A DNA stretch of 64,000 nucleotides from Trueperaceae bacterium. GTDB taxonomy: Bacteria; Deinococcota; Deinococci; Deinococcales; Trueperaceae. The DNA is taken from assembly GCA_023954415.1 (NCBI GenBank), contig JAMLIB010000005.1, positions 186,001 through 250,000 of the forward strand, read 5' to 3'. Numbering within the stretch: the stretch's first letter is position 1; every line of letters begins with the position of its first letter. The position numbers and the translations under genes were made by a program. Of the stretch, positions 29,349 through 37,956 are shown piece by piece. The notes under the pieces were generated by a model. It was not told the DNA's origin. It saw only the letters and a program-made list of their open reading frames with translations, and did no database searches.

Positions 29349-29903
29349 ATGGTCCGCACGGCGATCCTGAGCGTCAACCCCTCGCTACCCAACGAGCGGG
29401 CGGCCTCGGGCGAGCACGACGGCGTGGTCCAGGCGCTGCGGCAGGTCCTCAAGGACGGGCCGTTCATCGAGGTGGACTACCAGCAGGTGCCCGACGAGCA
29501 GGCCCTGATCCGCGCGAAGCTCAGGGTGTGGTGCGATCAGGGGAACATCGACCTCGTGCTCACCACGGGCGGCATCGGCCTCGGGCAACGCGACCGCACC
29601 CCCGAGGCGACGGCCGAGGTGATAGAGAGGCACGTGCCGGGCCTGCCGGAGGCGCTGCGGGCGGCGCTCCTCGACGCGCAGCCGCTGGCCGCCCTCTACC
29701 GCGCGCTCGCGGGCGTCAGGCGTGGCACGCTGATCGTCAACCTGCCGGGCACGCCCGAGTCCGCCTCCAAGGGGCTTGCCGCCGTCGTCACCGCCCTCGC
29801 GTTCGCCGTGGAGGAGATCCGGGGCGACGCGGTCGCGGAGGGCCCGATGCCGTCCGGCGTCGCTCTCGAACCGTCCGACGACGAGCTCCGGTCCCCAACC
29901 TGA
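29349..29903 (+). CDS. moaB: MogA/MoaB family molybdenum cofactor protein
   Basis: A 184-residue protein of the MogA/MoaB fold, which adenylylates molybdopterin or has a related role. Diagnostic block: DLVLTTGGIGLGQRDRTPEA, close to TTGGTGxxxRDxTPEA. RRGTLIVNLPGTPESASKGL is the second conserved block. The last 35 residues are a variable tail. Leaderless start inferred from TAGAGT at 29337. No other moa genes are near. It is followed by DUF456, lgt and a GlmU-like gene on the same strand. Confidence 0.85.
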   Translation: MVRTAILSVNPSLPNERAASGEHDGVVQALRQVLKDGPFIEVDYQQVPDEQALIRAKLRVWCDQGNIDLVLTTGGIGLGQRDRTPEATAEVIERHVPGLPEALRAALLDAQPLAALYRALAGVRRGTLIVNLPGTPESASKGLAAVVTALAFAVEEIRGDAVAEGPMPSGVALEPSDDELRSPT

Positions 29904-29916
29904 CCCGCTCACCACC

Positions 29917-30402
29917 GTGACCGTGCTAGCGTTCGCCATCTTCCTCGTCGCCTACGTCGTGGCCGCCCTCGGCGTCGTGCTCCCGGTGCTGCCGGGCGTG
30001 CCGATCGCCGCCGTAGGGGCGCTCGCGGCCGCGGCGATCATGGGTTTCGACCGCTTCGGCGTCAACGTCCTGATCCACGTCGGGCTCCTGGCCGTGCTCT
30101 CGCAGGTCGTCGACCTGGCCGGCACGTGGCTGGGGTCGAAGTACTACGGCGCCGGCAGGGCCGGCACGTGGGGCGGCATCATAGGCTCGTTCGTCGGCCT
30201 GCTCGCGTTCCCGCCGTGGGGGTTCCTGTTCGGCGCGCTGGTCGGCGCCGTCGTCGCCGAGTTGCTGATCGGACGCGAGTTGTACCCGGCCATACGCTCA
30301 GGCGTAGGTGCGTTCGTCGGCACCCTGGGCGGCACGGTCGCGAAGCTCGTAATAATGGTGGTCATCGGCGTGATCGTGTTCCCGAGGTTCTTCTCGGGCT
30401 GA
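29917..30402 (+). CDS. DUF456-like membrane protein
   Basis: 161 residues, almost entirely hydrophobic with glycine-rich helices: residues 3-30 (FAIFLVAYVVAALGVVLPVL), 33-50, 58-75, 84-118 and 138-160. PVLPGVPIAAVGALAAAAIM and GTWLGSKYYGAGRAGTWGGI are typical of DUF456. Function unknown. I chose GTG 29917, since the hydrophobic core starts straight after it. Lies 13 bp after moaB and 59 bp before lgt. Confidence 0.8.
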   Translation: MTVLAFAIFLVAYVVAALGVVLPVLPGVPIAAVGALAAAAIMGFDRFGVNVLIHVGLLAVLSQVVDLAGTWLGSKYYGAGRAGTWGGIIGSFVGLLAFPPWGFLFGALVGAVVAELLIGRELYPAIRSGVGAFVGTLGGTVAKLVIMVVIGVIVFPRFFSG

Positions 30403-30461
30403 CGCGCCTCGAGGGAAGCGTCGCCGCGTGGACCACGTCGGCCCGCGGCGTTAGGAGTCGC

Positions 30462-31481
30462 ATGGATCCGATCCTCATCCAGTTGGGCCCGCTCGCCATC
30501 CGGTGGTACGGGCTGCTCATCGCCCTCGGCGTGCTCGTCGGCTCCGGCCTGGCCCTCCGCCACGCGGAACGCCGCGGCCTCGACCCGGAGAAGCTGCTCG
30601 ACATGGCCGTCTGGCTCGTCATCGCCGGGATAGTCGGTGCCCGCCTCGTCTACGTGCTCACGAGCCCGTCCGCGTTCTTCGGACCGGGCGGTAGTCCCAT
30701 CGACGCCTTCAAGGTCTGGGAGGGCGGGATAAGCATCCACGGCGGGATCCTCGGCATCGTCCTCGCCACCTGGTGGTACTGCCGCGCGCACAAGCTCGAC
30801 ATGTGGGCGTACCTGGACGTCATGTCGCCCATCGCCGGTCTCGGCATCATCGGCGGGCGCATCGGGAACTTCATGAACGGCACCGATACGGGCGGGCGCC
30901 TCACGAACTGGCCCATCGGCTTCACGTGGCCGGAGCCGGGCACCGAGACCCTGGGGGCCTTCGGCCGCCTCGTGTTCGGCCGCGACCTTTGGAGCGCCTT
31001 CCCGGGCGTCTGCTCCGACGGCTCGTACATCCCGCTGTGGCAGTGTGCAGGCCAGATCGTGCGCGGGCCCGTGCATCTCACGCAGGTCTACGGCGTGGTC
31101 ATAGGGGTGATCGTCCTCCTCGTCACCCTGTGGGCGCTCCGCCGGCGGCGTGCCTCCGGCTTCGTGTTCTGGCAGATGGTCCTCTGGTACTCCGTGCTCC
31201 GCTCCGTGCTCGAGGAGACCTTCCGCGACAACCCCCTCACCCTGAACGTCGTGCTCGCCGACGGGCTCGACAAGGCCGGTATCGGGCTCTTCACGATGAC
31301 CCAGCTGGCTAGCGTGGTCATCATCGCCGTAGCGGTCTACATGCTGCTCCGGCTTCGCGGCACGCCGCCGACCCCCGTCGTCAGGGGCGCTGCCGGTCCC
31401 GGCGGGAAGGGTGCGGCCGCCAAGGCGCGCGCGCAGACCTCCCCGAAGCCGGCGGCCGGGCGGAAAGGCGGGGGGAAGTGA
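30462..31481 (+). CDS. lgt: prolipoprotein diacylglyceryl transferase
   Basis: Lgt moves diacylglycerol from phosphatidylglycerol to the lipobox cysteine of prelipoproteins, in the cytoplasmic membrane. 339 residues with about seven membrane segments. Seen: IRWYGLLIALGVLVGSGLAL, GGISIHGGILGIVLATW and the Lgt signature GGRIGNFMNGTDTGG. The C-terminal 35 residues are a basic Ala/Lys/Pro tail (KAAAKARAQTSPK-like). ATG at 30462 follows AGGAG with 4-nt spacing. It overlaps the next gene by 4 bp (GTGA). rlpA in this window would be one client. Confidence 0.95.
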   Translation: MDPILIQLGPLAIRWYGLLIALGVLVGSGLALRHAERRGLDPEKLLDMAVWLVIAGIVGARLVYVLTSPSAFFGPGGSPIDAFKVWEGGISIHGGILGIVLATWWYCRAHKLDMWAYLDVMSPIAGLGIIGGRIGNFMNGTDTGGRLTNWPIGFTWPEPGTETLGAFGRLVFGRDLWSAFPGVCSDGSYIPLWQCAGQIVRGPVHLTQVYGVVIGVIVLLVTLWALRRRRASGFVFWQMVLWYSVLRSVLEETFRDNPLTLNVVLADGLDKAGIGLFTMTQLASVVIIAVAVYMLLRLRGTPPTPVVRGAAGPGGKGAAAKARAQTSPKPAAGRKGGGK

Positions 31482-32467
31482 CGGACGGGCGTACTTCCGG
31501 CCGGCCGCCGCTGGCCGTCGTGGTGCTGGCCGCGGGCGAGGGGAAGCGGATGCGCTCCAAGCTCCACAAGGTCTTGCATGAGGCGGCCGGCGCGCCGCTC
31601 TTGCGCCACATCCTCGACGCGACGACCCCCCTGGAGCCGAGCCGCACCGTCGTGGTGGTGGGCTTCTCGGGGGAGGCGGTCCGCGAGCGCTTCGAGGGCG
31701 CCGGGGTGACGTTCGTGACGCAGGACTTCTCGACCGGTTACGGCACCGGTCACGCTCTACGCGAGAGCCGCAAGGGGTTGGAAGGTTTCAGCGGCAACGT
31801 GCTCGTCCTCAACGGCGACGGACCGCTGCTGAGGAGCGAGACGTTGGCTGCCCTCGTCGCCCTGCTGGGCGGCGAGCGGGGCATGGCGCTCCTGACGTGC
31901 GTGACCGACGATCCGACCGGACTCGGGCGCATCGTGCGCGGCCCGGACGGCGAGCTGGACGCGATCGTCGAGGAGAAGGACGCGACGCCGGAGCAACGCG
32001 CCATCCACGAGATCAACCCCGGCGTCTACCTCTTCGACGACGACGTGTTCAGGCGCGCAGCCGAGCTGCGCAACGACAACGCGGCGGGCGAGTACTACAT
32101 CACCGACCTGCCGCGAGGCTACCTGGCCGACGGTCTGAGGGTGCGCACGCTGCTCGCGGACGAGCGCGAGCTCCTGGGCGTCAACGACAGGCGGCAGCTC
32201 GCCGTCGCCGAGCGGCTGCTCAGGGAGCGCTACGTCGACGCGTGGCTGACTGCCGGCGTGACCATGCTCGACCCCGCGACCACCTATCTCGACGGCACGG
32301 TGGAGTTGGCCGCTGACGTCGTGCTGGAGCAGGGCGTGGCGCTGCGCGGCAGCACGCGGGTGGGGGAGGGCGCGCGCGTCGGCGCCTACTCGGTTCTCAC
32401 GGACGCCGAGGTGCCCGCGGGCGCCTCCGTCCCGCCACACACGGTGAGGACCGGCCGGGACTGGTAG
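31478..32467 (+). CDS. GlmU-like UDP-GlcNAc pyrophosphorylase lacking most of the acetyltransferase domain
   Basis: 329 residues. The uridylyltransferase part is complete: VVLAAGEGKRMRSKLHKVLH, TGYGTGHALRES, VLVLNGDGPLL, EINPGVYLFDDDV, NAAGEYYITDLP and LLGVNDRRQLA. After about residue 250 only a short left-handed beta-helix stub remains (YLDGTVELAADVVLEQGVAL ... GAYSVLTDAEVPAGA), against a normal GlmU length near 455. The CoA-dependent acetylation of GlcN-1-P must then be done elsewhere. GTG start overlaps the lgt stop. Confidence 0.85.
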   Translation: MTDGRTSGRPPLAVVVLAAGEGKRMRSKLHKVLHEAAGAPLLRHILDATTPLEPSRTVVVVGFSGEAVRERFEGAGVTFVTQDFSTGYGTGHALRESRKGLEGFSGNVLVLNGDGPLLRSETLAALVALLGGERGMALLTCVTDDPTGLGRIVRGPDGELDAIVEEKDATPEQRAIHEINPGVYLFDDDVFRRAAELRNDNAAGEYYITDLPRGYLADGLRVRTLLADERELLGVNDRRQLAVAERLLRERYVDAWLTAGVTMLDPATTYLDGTVELAADVVLEQGVALRGSTRVGEGARVGAYSVLTDAEVPAGASVPPHTVRTGRDW

Positions 32468-32479
32468 GGTAGTCGCGCG

Positions 32480-33637
32480 ATGTCACTCCTCAACAAGCCC
32501 CCCGCGCTCCTCGCCCTCGAGGACGGCACCGTCTACTACGGCTACGCCTTCGGCGCCAACGGCAAGTCCGTCGGCGAGATCGTGTTCAACACCTCTATGA
32601 CCGGTTACCAGGAGATCCTCACGGACCCCAGCTACCACGGTCAGATCGTGACGATGACGTACCCCCACATCGGCAACTACGGGGTGAGCGTCTACGACAT
32701 GGAGTCGAACAGGCCGTACGCGCGCGGCTTCATCGTCAGGGAGTTCAGCCGGGTCGCGAGCAACCACCGCGCCAACCAGGACCTCCAGGCGTTCATGGAG
32801 CAGCACGGCATCGTCGGCATCGAGGGGATAGACACCCGCGCCCTGACGAGGCGGCTGCGCTCAGGCGGGGTCGTCAAGGGCGTCATCTATCACGGCCACA
32901 CGGACGACGCACTCGAGGCGCAGCTCGTCCAGGAGGCCAAGGACCACGAGGACATCGACGGGCGCGACATGACGCCGGAGGTCACGACGCCCCTGCCGTA
33001 CGCCCGTCCCACGTTCCAGGATCACCCGCGCGTCGTCCTCATCGACTTCGGCATCAAGCACTCCATCGTCTACAAGCTCGAGCAGTCCGGCGCGGAGGTC
33101 ATCGTCGTGCCCGCCCAGACGACGCCGGCGCAGATCATGGCCCTCAACCCGTACGGCCTCGTGCTCTCCAACGGCCCCGGCGACCCGGGCGGCCCTAAGT
33201 ACGCGCACGACACCGTATGGCAGCTCCTCGGGCTGTTGCCGACCTACGGCATCTGCCTCGGCCACCAGCTCCTCGGGCTCGCCGTCGGAGGCCGCACCCG
33301 TAAGCTGGCCTACGGCCACCACGGCGCCAACACGCCCGTCAAGAACCTTGTGACGGGGGAGGTCGAGATCACGAGCCAGAACCATAACTACGTGGTCGAC
33401 ATCGACTCCATCCCTGGCGGTCAGTTCGTCGCCACGCACGTGAACCTGAACGACGGCACCCTCGAGGGCATGGCGCACACCCGCTACCCCGTCTTCAGCA
33501 TCCAGTACCACCCCGAGGCGAGCCCCGGACCGCACGACTCGTCCTACCTGTTCACGCGCTTCATCGAGGAAGTCAACCTGTTCGAGGGCGCAACGGCGCT
33601 CCCCGCAGCCTCACGCGCGGTCGCCCCGGCCGGCTGA
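32480..33637 (+). CDS. carA: carbamoyl-phosphate synthase small subunit
   Basis: Glutaminase subunit that feeds ammonia to CarB for arginine and pyrimidine synthesis. 385 residues. N-terminal domain: [20 protein letters not shown] and IGNYGV. Glutaminase domain: [15 protein letters not shown], the nucleophile cysteine in [15 protein letters not shown], and HNYVVD ... [22 protein letters not shown] at 32480; a TAGGGT box ends 9 nt upstream. carB does not follow, so the subunits are unlinked here. Confidence 0.97.
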   Translation: MSLLNKPPALLALEDGTVYYGYAFGANGKSVGEIVFNTSMTGYQEILTDPSYHGQIVTMTYPHIGNYGVSVYDMESNRPYARGFIVREFSRVASNHRANQDLQAFMEQHGIVGIEGIDTRALTRRLRSGGVVKGVIYHGHTDDALEAQLVQEAKDHEDIDGRDMTPEVTTPLPYARPTFQDHPRVVLIDFGIKHSIVYKLEQSGAEVIVVPAQTTPAQIMALNPYGLVLSNGPGDPGGPKYAHDTVWQLLGLLPTYGICLGHQLLGLAVGGRTRKLAYGHHGANTPVKNLVTGEVEITSQNHNYVVDIDSIPGGQFVATHVNLNDGTLEGMAHTRYPVFSIQYHPEASPGPHDSSYLFTRFIEEVNLFEGATALPAASRAVAPAG

Positions 33638-33661
33638 GGCCCTTCCCTCGAGGGGCGGGTC

Positions 33662-34123
33662 TCAAGCCTTGGCGGGGAAGAGTTCGTCGCTGTCGAGCCA
33701 GATGGTCGTCGGCCCGGAGTTGACGAGCTCGACCGCCATCATGGCGCCGAACTCGCCCGTCGCCACCGTGACGCCAGCCTTGCGCAGCGCCGCCACGAAC
33801 TCCAGGTAGAGCGGCTCGGCGACCTCGGGCCGCGCCGCCGTGCCGAAACCGGGGCGGTTGCCGTTGCGGGCGTCGCCGTAGAGGGTGAACTGGCTGATCA
33901 CCAGGCAGGCGCCGCCGGCGGCCGCCAGGTCGAGGTTCATCTTGCCCGCTTCGTCCTCGAAGACGCGCAACTTCCTGACCTTTTCGGCCAGCCGCTTGGT
34001 CACCTCGGCGTCGTCGGAGTGGGTCACGCCCAGGAGCACGAGGAACCCGTGGCCGACCTCGCCGACCAGCCGCTCCGCCACGGTGACGCGTGCGCGTGAG
34101 ACGCGTTGAACGAGGGCCCTCAC
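33662..34123 (-). CDS. dtd: D-aminoacyl-tRNA deacylase
   Basis: Dtd frees tRNAs mischarged with D-amino acids or glycine. 153 residues. Seen: MRALVQRVSRARVTV at the start, catalytic-region SQFTLYGDARNGNRPGF, and the Gly-cis-Pro motif in VNSGPTTIWLDS. ATG at 34123 overlaps the stop of the upstream DUF1844-like gene. Third gene of a unit with the uracil-DNA glycosylase and DUF1844-like genes. Confidence 0.95.
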   Translation of the reverse strand: MRALVQRVSRARVTVAERLVGEVGHGFLVLLGVTHSDDAEVTKRLAEKVRKLRVFEDEAGKMNLDLAAAGGACLVISQFTLYGDARNGNRPGFGTAARPEVAEPLYLEFVAALRKAGVTVATGEFGAMMAVELVNSGPTTIWLDSDELFPAKA

Positions 34124-34497
34124 GCCGGTTCGTGTTCGCCTTGCGTCGTCAACCCGGTCGCGGTGGCGTCGAGGACGGGCAGCTCGTTCCGGCCGACCTC
34201 CTGCAGGCGCTGGCGCAGCGCCCGCAACGCCGACCAGAGCGCGTCGCGCTCGGAGGCGTCCAGGTTGCCTAGCGTCTTGACCTGCAGCATCTCGAGCAGG
34301 TCAAGGCTGCGGCGCGCCGCCTTGCGGCCGGCCACCCCGTCCCTGCCGGCCAGGCGCAGCGGGCTGCTGTCGTCGCCCAGCGCCGCCTCGGCCGACGAGA
34401 GCAGCGCATGCACCAAGCCCATGAACCTGGTGCTGGCTGCCTCCTGCGCTTCCGCCTCTAGCGGGTCAAGCTCCGGTGCCGGGTCCGAGGCGCTCAG
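34120..34497 (-). CDS. DUF1844-like helical protein, probable CTG start
   Basis: About 125 residues, soluble and mostly helical. The central part (MGLVHALLSSAEAALGDDSS, AARRSLDLLEMLQVKTLGNL, DALWSALRALRQRLQEV) resembles the DUF1844 helical repeat; the match is moderate. Function unknown. The upstream gene stops at 34494, and the only start near it is CTG 34497, again in a CTGA overlap. The first in-frame ATG would cut off 26 residues that look coding. Followed by dtd with a 4-bp overlap. Confidence 0.65.
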   Translation of the reverse strand: MSASDPAPELDPLEAEAQEAASTRFMGLVHALLSSAEAALGDDSSPLRLAGRDGVAGRKAARRSLDLLEMLQVKTLGNLDASERDALWSALRALRQRLQEVGRNELPVLDATATGLTTQGEHEPA

Positions 34498-35120
34498 AAC
34501 AGCCCGCCCTGCTCGGCAGTGTCGAGGTGGAAGGCGGGCTCTTTCGGGGGCAGGGCATCCAGCACGCGCTTGAGCTCCTTCATGTCGTTCCAGGTCACCC
34601 ACTTGGGCGCGCCGCGCTCGCGGCTGGCGTTACGCAGCAGGTAGGCGGGGTGGAAGAGGGGGAAGACCTTCAGCCCGTGCCAGTCGTGCCATCTCCCGCG
34701 CGTCCTCGTTATCCCGTCGGTAGTGCGGAGGAAGTACTGCGTCGGCACGTTGCCGAGCGTCACGAGGATCTGCGGCCTGATGAGCCGGATCTGCTCCAGG
34801 ATCACCCATTCGCTTGCCGCTACCTCGTCCGGTCGCGGGTTGCGGTTGCCGGGGGGGCGGAACTTGACGATGTTCGTGATGTAGACGGAACCCCGCTCGA
34901 TGCCGACGGACGCGAGCACCTTGTCGAGCAACTGGCCGGCGCGGCCGACGAACGGCCGCCCCTCCAGGTCCTCGTCCTCCCCCGGCGCTTCGCCGACGAA
35001 CATCGCCTGGGCGTCTGGGTCGCCTTCTCCGAACACGAGGTTGTCCGACAGGTCCGAGAGCGCGGGGGGCTTCTTCGCGGCCTCGCGCTCGAGCTCTGCA
35101 AGCGTCACGTGCTCCGTCAT
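34494..35120 (-). CDS. family-4-like uracil-DNA glycosylase without Fe-S cysteines
   Basis: 208 residues with the active-site motifs of family 4 UDG: NLVFGEGDPDAQAMFVGEAP with GEAPGEDEDLEGRPFVGRAG, NIVKFRPPGNRNPRPDE, and the late HPAYLLRN. It should remove uracil from DNA. Family 4 enzymes normally carry four cysteines for a 4Fe-4S cluster; this protein contains no cysteine at all. The N-terminal CxxC position reads as KPPALSDLS. Length is usual. ATG at 35120. Coupled to the DUF1844-like gene. Confidence 0.85.
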   Translation of the reverse strand: MTEHVTLAELEREAAKKPPALSDLSDNLVFGEGDPDAQAMFVGEAPGEDEDLEGRPFVGRAGQLLDKVLASVGIERGSVYITNIVKFRPPGNRNPRPDEVAASEWVILEQIRLIRPQILVTLGNVPTQYFLRTTDGITRTRGRWHDWHGLKVFPLFHPAYLLRNASRERGAPKWVTWNDMKELKRVLDALPPKEPAFHLDTAEQGGLF

Positions 35121-35159
35121 ACCATGCGTGCTCGGGCCGCCTACCGGCGCTACTACCGT

Positions 35160-35588
35160 TCAGCCGGCTTCCAGGCCGCCGGCGGCGTCATCGCCCTGGG
35201 CGCCAGACGGGCCGCCTGCGCCCGCCAGGCTGGGGCGCATGCTCCGCGCCTCGCGCCTGACACGCGGCTCGAGTCCGATCATCAGGAAGAAGTTCTCGAG
35301 CGCGTTCTCACGCCCTTTGATCTCGGTATGCTCCGGCCTCTCCGAACCCGTGACGAACGGGAGGTCCTTGTATACGCGCAGCGCTTCCTCGGCCACCTCG
35401 TCCGGGCTCTTCACCTCGGCGAGCTGGCTGAGCTCCGCGTAGACGCCGCGCCGCGCCTCGGCGTGCTGGCGGAACGCTTCCGGGTCGTCCGTCTCGGGCG
35501 CCCGCAACAGGTCCTGCTTCGCGATGCGCCGGTAATGCTTGAGACCGCGGATGATCTCCTCCGAGCTGAGCACGACCTTGACGTCCAT
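35160..35588 (-). CDS. hypothetical protein (142 aa)
   Basis: Not recognised. Soluble and charged, starting MDVKVVLSSEEIIRGLKHYR and continuing RRIAKQDLLRAPETDDPEA and AEVKSPDEVAEEALRVYKDL. A helical, possibly coiled-coil body ends near residue 115; the last 25 residues are Gly/Ala-rich. ATG at 35588 has a good ribosome site (GGAAGGAG) 6 nt upstream. It lies between the uracil-DNA glycosylase gene and the zinc-ribbon gene on the same strand. The 138 bp upstream hold no clear feature. Confidence 0.6.
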   Translation of the reverse strand: MDVKVVLSSEEIIRGLKHYRRIAKQDLLRAPETDDPEAFRQHAEARRGVYAELSQLAEVKSPDEVAEEALRVYKDLPFVTGSERPEHTEIKGRENALENFFLMIGLEPRVRREARSMRPSLAGAGGPSGAQGDDAAGGLEAG

Positions 35589-35726
35589 GTTCTCTCCTTC
35601 CGGGTCCGCTCGCCCACGCGTAAGCGGCGTGACCCTGGTATCCCCGGGCTCGTTGTGGTTGCCGGACCCCGACCGCACCGCTCGCCGCACGACGTTCGCG
35701 GGGCGGCCGGTCGGTGAGTTCACGGT

Positions 35727-36002
35727 TCAGGCCTCTAGGCTTCGCCGTGGGATCGGCGGCAGGTCGTTGGTGGTCGGCTCGCCTTCCGGGAGTCGGTAGC
35801 GCGCCCGACCCCCCCGTCCCTCCCGGCCTTCGAGGAGTTGGCCGTCGTAGCGCGTCAGGAGGTCGAGCTCCTCGGCGTCCGACCGGTAGCCGCATGCCGG
35901 ACACTCGAGCTCCTCGAAGCCCTCGCTGTAGACGTAAGTGATGGTGTCCACCGCGCCGCAACTCGGGCACGGAACCCCTTCGTGATGACCTTCAGCGTCC
36001 AT
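35727..36002 (-). CDS. small zinc-ribbon protein
   Basis: 91 residues. Two cysteine pairs, CPSCGAVDTITYVYSEGFEE and then ELECPACGYRSDAEE, form a zinc ribbon of the type found in nucleic-acid-binding proteins or transcription accessories. The C-terminal 40 residues are Gly/Arg/Pro-rich. Function unknown. ATG at 36002 chosen, with TTGAGG immediately upstream; an in-frame TTG two codons earlier is possible. Stands between the 142-aa gene and recN. Confidence 0.65.
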   Translation of the reverse strand: MDAEGHHEGVPCPSCGAVDTITYVYSEGFEELECPACGYRSDAEELDLLTRYDGQLLEGREGRGGRARYRLPEGEPTTNDLPPIPRRSLEA

Positions 36003-36088
36003 CCTCAACCCCGGGCCTGGACGGGTCGACTAGGTCTCATGCCGCTAAGCATATCCCAGCGGCCGGGGACGTTCGTCGCGCCGGGCGC

Positions 36089-37744
36089 TCATGCGACCCG
36101 TCCGCTCCGGCCGCGCCCGCCGTCGTTCGCCACGCCGGCCGCCGCCATCGCCCGCAGCTCCAGCGCGTGCTTCATGGACGTGTCCGTCAGCGTCCCGGAG
36201 AGGAGGCGCGCGAGCTCCGCGGTGCGCTCCTCCTCGCCCAGGAGCGCCACGCGCGCCACGGTCCGGTCGTCGACCGTGTGCTTCTCGACCTTGAAGTGGG
36301 CGTCCGCGAACGCCGCGACCTGGGCCAGATGGGTGACGACGATCACCTGCCGCGAGGCGGCCAGACGGGCCAGGAGCGCCCCGACACGGTTCGCGGTCTC
36401 GCCACCCACCCCCGCGTCGACCTCGTCGAAGACCAGGGTCGGCAGGTCGGAGCCGGTGACGAGGTGCAGCGCGAGCATGATGCGGGAGAGCTCGCCGCCG
36501 GAAGCGACCTCGTGCACGGCCCGAGCCGGTTCGCCCGGGTTGGCGCCGAACTCGAAAGCCACGTCGTCGGAGCCGGTACGCGTGCGCCTGGCGGCCCGGG
36601 CGAGCGCCACGCCGAAGCGCGCCTGAGGCAGACCGAGCTGGTGCAGCAGCGGCAGCACCTGCTCAGTGAGCGTACGCGCGGCCGAGCGCCTGGCCGCCGT
36701 GAGGCGTTCGCCGAGCGCGTCCAGCTCCGCCTCCAGGCTCGCCAGGCGCTCGGTGAGGAGCCCGATCTCCTCGTCCGCCCCTTCCAGACCCGCCGCCTCG
36801 GTCAGCGCGAAGTCGCGGTAGGCGATGACGTCGCCAAGGTCGGGGCCGTACTTGCGCTTGAGCGCGTCGAGGGCGGCGAGGCGGGCCTGTACCAGGTCGA
36901 GACGGTTGGGGTCGGCCTGGAAGTCGGCGAGGAAGCCTTCCACCTCGCCGCTCACGGCGCCCAGGCCGGAGACGAGCTCCCTGAGGTCGCCTGCCAGGGC
37001 GGCGAGCGGGGGAGAGTAGCGACCGGCGCTCTCCAGCTCGCGTAGGGCTTCCGCGGCGAGCGTGAGCGCACTGACCTCGTCGCCCCCGAGCGCCTGCAAG
37101 GCCCTGCCGCCGCCGGCGACTATCCGCTCGGCGTGACGCAGTGTGGTGAGCTCGGCCTCCAGCTCCTCGTCCTCGCCGGCGCGCGGCTTGGCCCCGTCGA
37201 TCTCGCTCAGCTCGAAGCGCAGGCCATCGAGCCGCCGGGAGCGCTCGCGCTCCGAGTCGCGCAGCGCTCCGAGGCGCGCAGCGACGGCCTGCGCCTCGGC
37301 GAAGAGCTCCCTGTGGCGGCTCAGATCGGCGCACGCCTCGGGCGCCAGGAGGCGGTCGAGCTGGCTCAGCTGGGTCGCGGGCGCGAGGAGCTGATGGGCC
37401 GAATGCTGACCGTAGACCCGGAGAGCGCCGCCGACGGCCTCGCTCAGCTCCGCGACGGTGACGAGCTCGCCGTCCAGCCGCGCGGCGTGCCGCCCGTTGA
37501 GGGCCACGCGCCGCCCGGCCGATTCGAACCCGGCGTCCGCGAACGTGCCCTGCACCAGCGCGCTCTGCGCGCCGGCCCGGACCATGGCGAGGTCGGGGCG
37601 ACCGCCGCCGAGGAGCTCTAGGGCGTCGACGACGATCGACTTGCCCGCGCCCGTCTCGCCCGTGAGCACGTTGAGACCAGCGTGGAGCTCCATCGCCAGC
37701 TGGTCCACGATCGCGAAGTCACGCAGTTCCAGCGTGCGCAGCAC
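36089..37744 (-). CDS. recN: DNA repair protein RecN
   Basis: An SMC-like ATPase that acts early in double-strand-break repair. 551 residues. N-terminal Walker A: LNVLTGETGAGKSIVVDAL; coiled-coil arms span about residues 150-370; C-terminal signature ASGGELSRIMLALHLVTG and Walker B TLVFDEVDAGVGG, then VTHLAQVAAFADAHF. GTG start at 37744 (LRTLELRDFAIVDQL) lies 7 nt after TATACT, so the message is probably leaderless. Relevant to the repair capacity of Deinococcota. Confidence 0.95.
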   Translation of the reverse strand: MLRTLELRDFAIVDQLAMELHAGLNVLTGETGAGKSIVVDALELLGGGRPDLAMVRAGAQSALVQGTFADAGFESAGRRVALNGRHAARLDGELVTVAELSEAVGGALRVYGQHSAHQLLAPATQLSQLDRLLAPEACADLSRHRELFAEAQAVAARLGALRDSERERSRRLDGLRFELSEIDGAKPRAGEDEELEAELTTLRHAERIVAGGGRALQALGGDEVSALTLAAEALRELESAGRYSPPLAALAGDLRELVSGLGAVSGEVEGFLADFQADPNRLDLVQARLAALDALKRKYGPDLGDVIAYRDFALTEAAGLEGADEEIGLLTERLASLEAELDALGERLTAARRSAARTLTEQVLPLLHQLGLPQARFGVALARAARRTRTGSDDVAFEFGANPGEPARAVHEVASGGELSRIMLALHLVTGSDLPTLVFDEVDAGVGGETANRVGALLARLAASRQVIVVTHLAQVAAFADAHFKVEKHTVDDRTVARVALLGEEERTAELARLLSGTLTDTSMKHALELRAMAAAGVANDGGRGRSGRVA

Positions 37745-37751
37745 GTCACCA

Positions 37752-37757
37752 AGTATA
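37752..37757 (-). promoter_or_regulatory. candidate leaderless -10 (TATACT) for recN
   Basis: TATACT ends 7 nt before the GTG at 37744. Confidence 0.5.
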
Positions 37758-37832
37758 GGGAACGGGGCGCCGTGGGGCCCCATGCGTCGGGGTCGCGGCC
37801 TAGGCCCGCTCGGTCGGCGACGGCATGCGGCG

Positions 37833-37861
37833 GCGCGGCCGGCGGAGTCACCCGGCCGCGC
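37833..37861. repeat. 10-bp perfect inverted repeat in recN/HMG-CoA lyase intergenic
   Basis: Arms GCGCGGCCGG and CCGGCCGCGC with a 9-nt loop, in the 212-bp divergent region between recN and the lyase gene. Too far from either start to be an obvious operator. Purpose unknown. Confidence 0.45.
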
Positions 37862-37944
37862 GGGGGTGGTCGCGCGGCCTCTCGACCACTGGAAGGTCTC
37901 CACGAGACGCAGTTCCGGGCACGCCCTGGTGCTCGCCCCCTCGG

Positions 37945-37950
37945 TAGACT
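37945..37950 (+). promoter_or_regulatory. candidate leaderless -10 (TAGACT) for the HMG-CoA lyase gene
   Basis: TAGACT ends 6 nt before the GTG at 37957. Confidence 0.45.
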
Positions 37951-37956
37951 CGCCTC

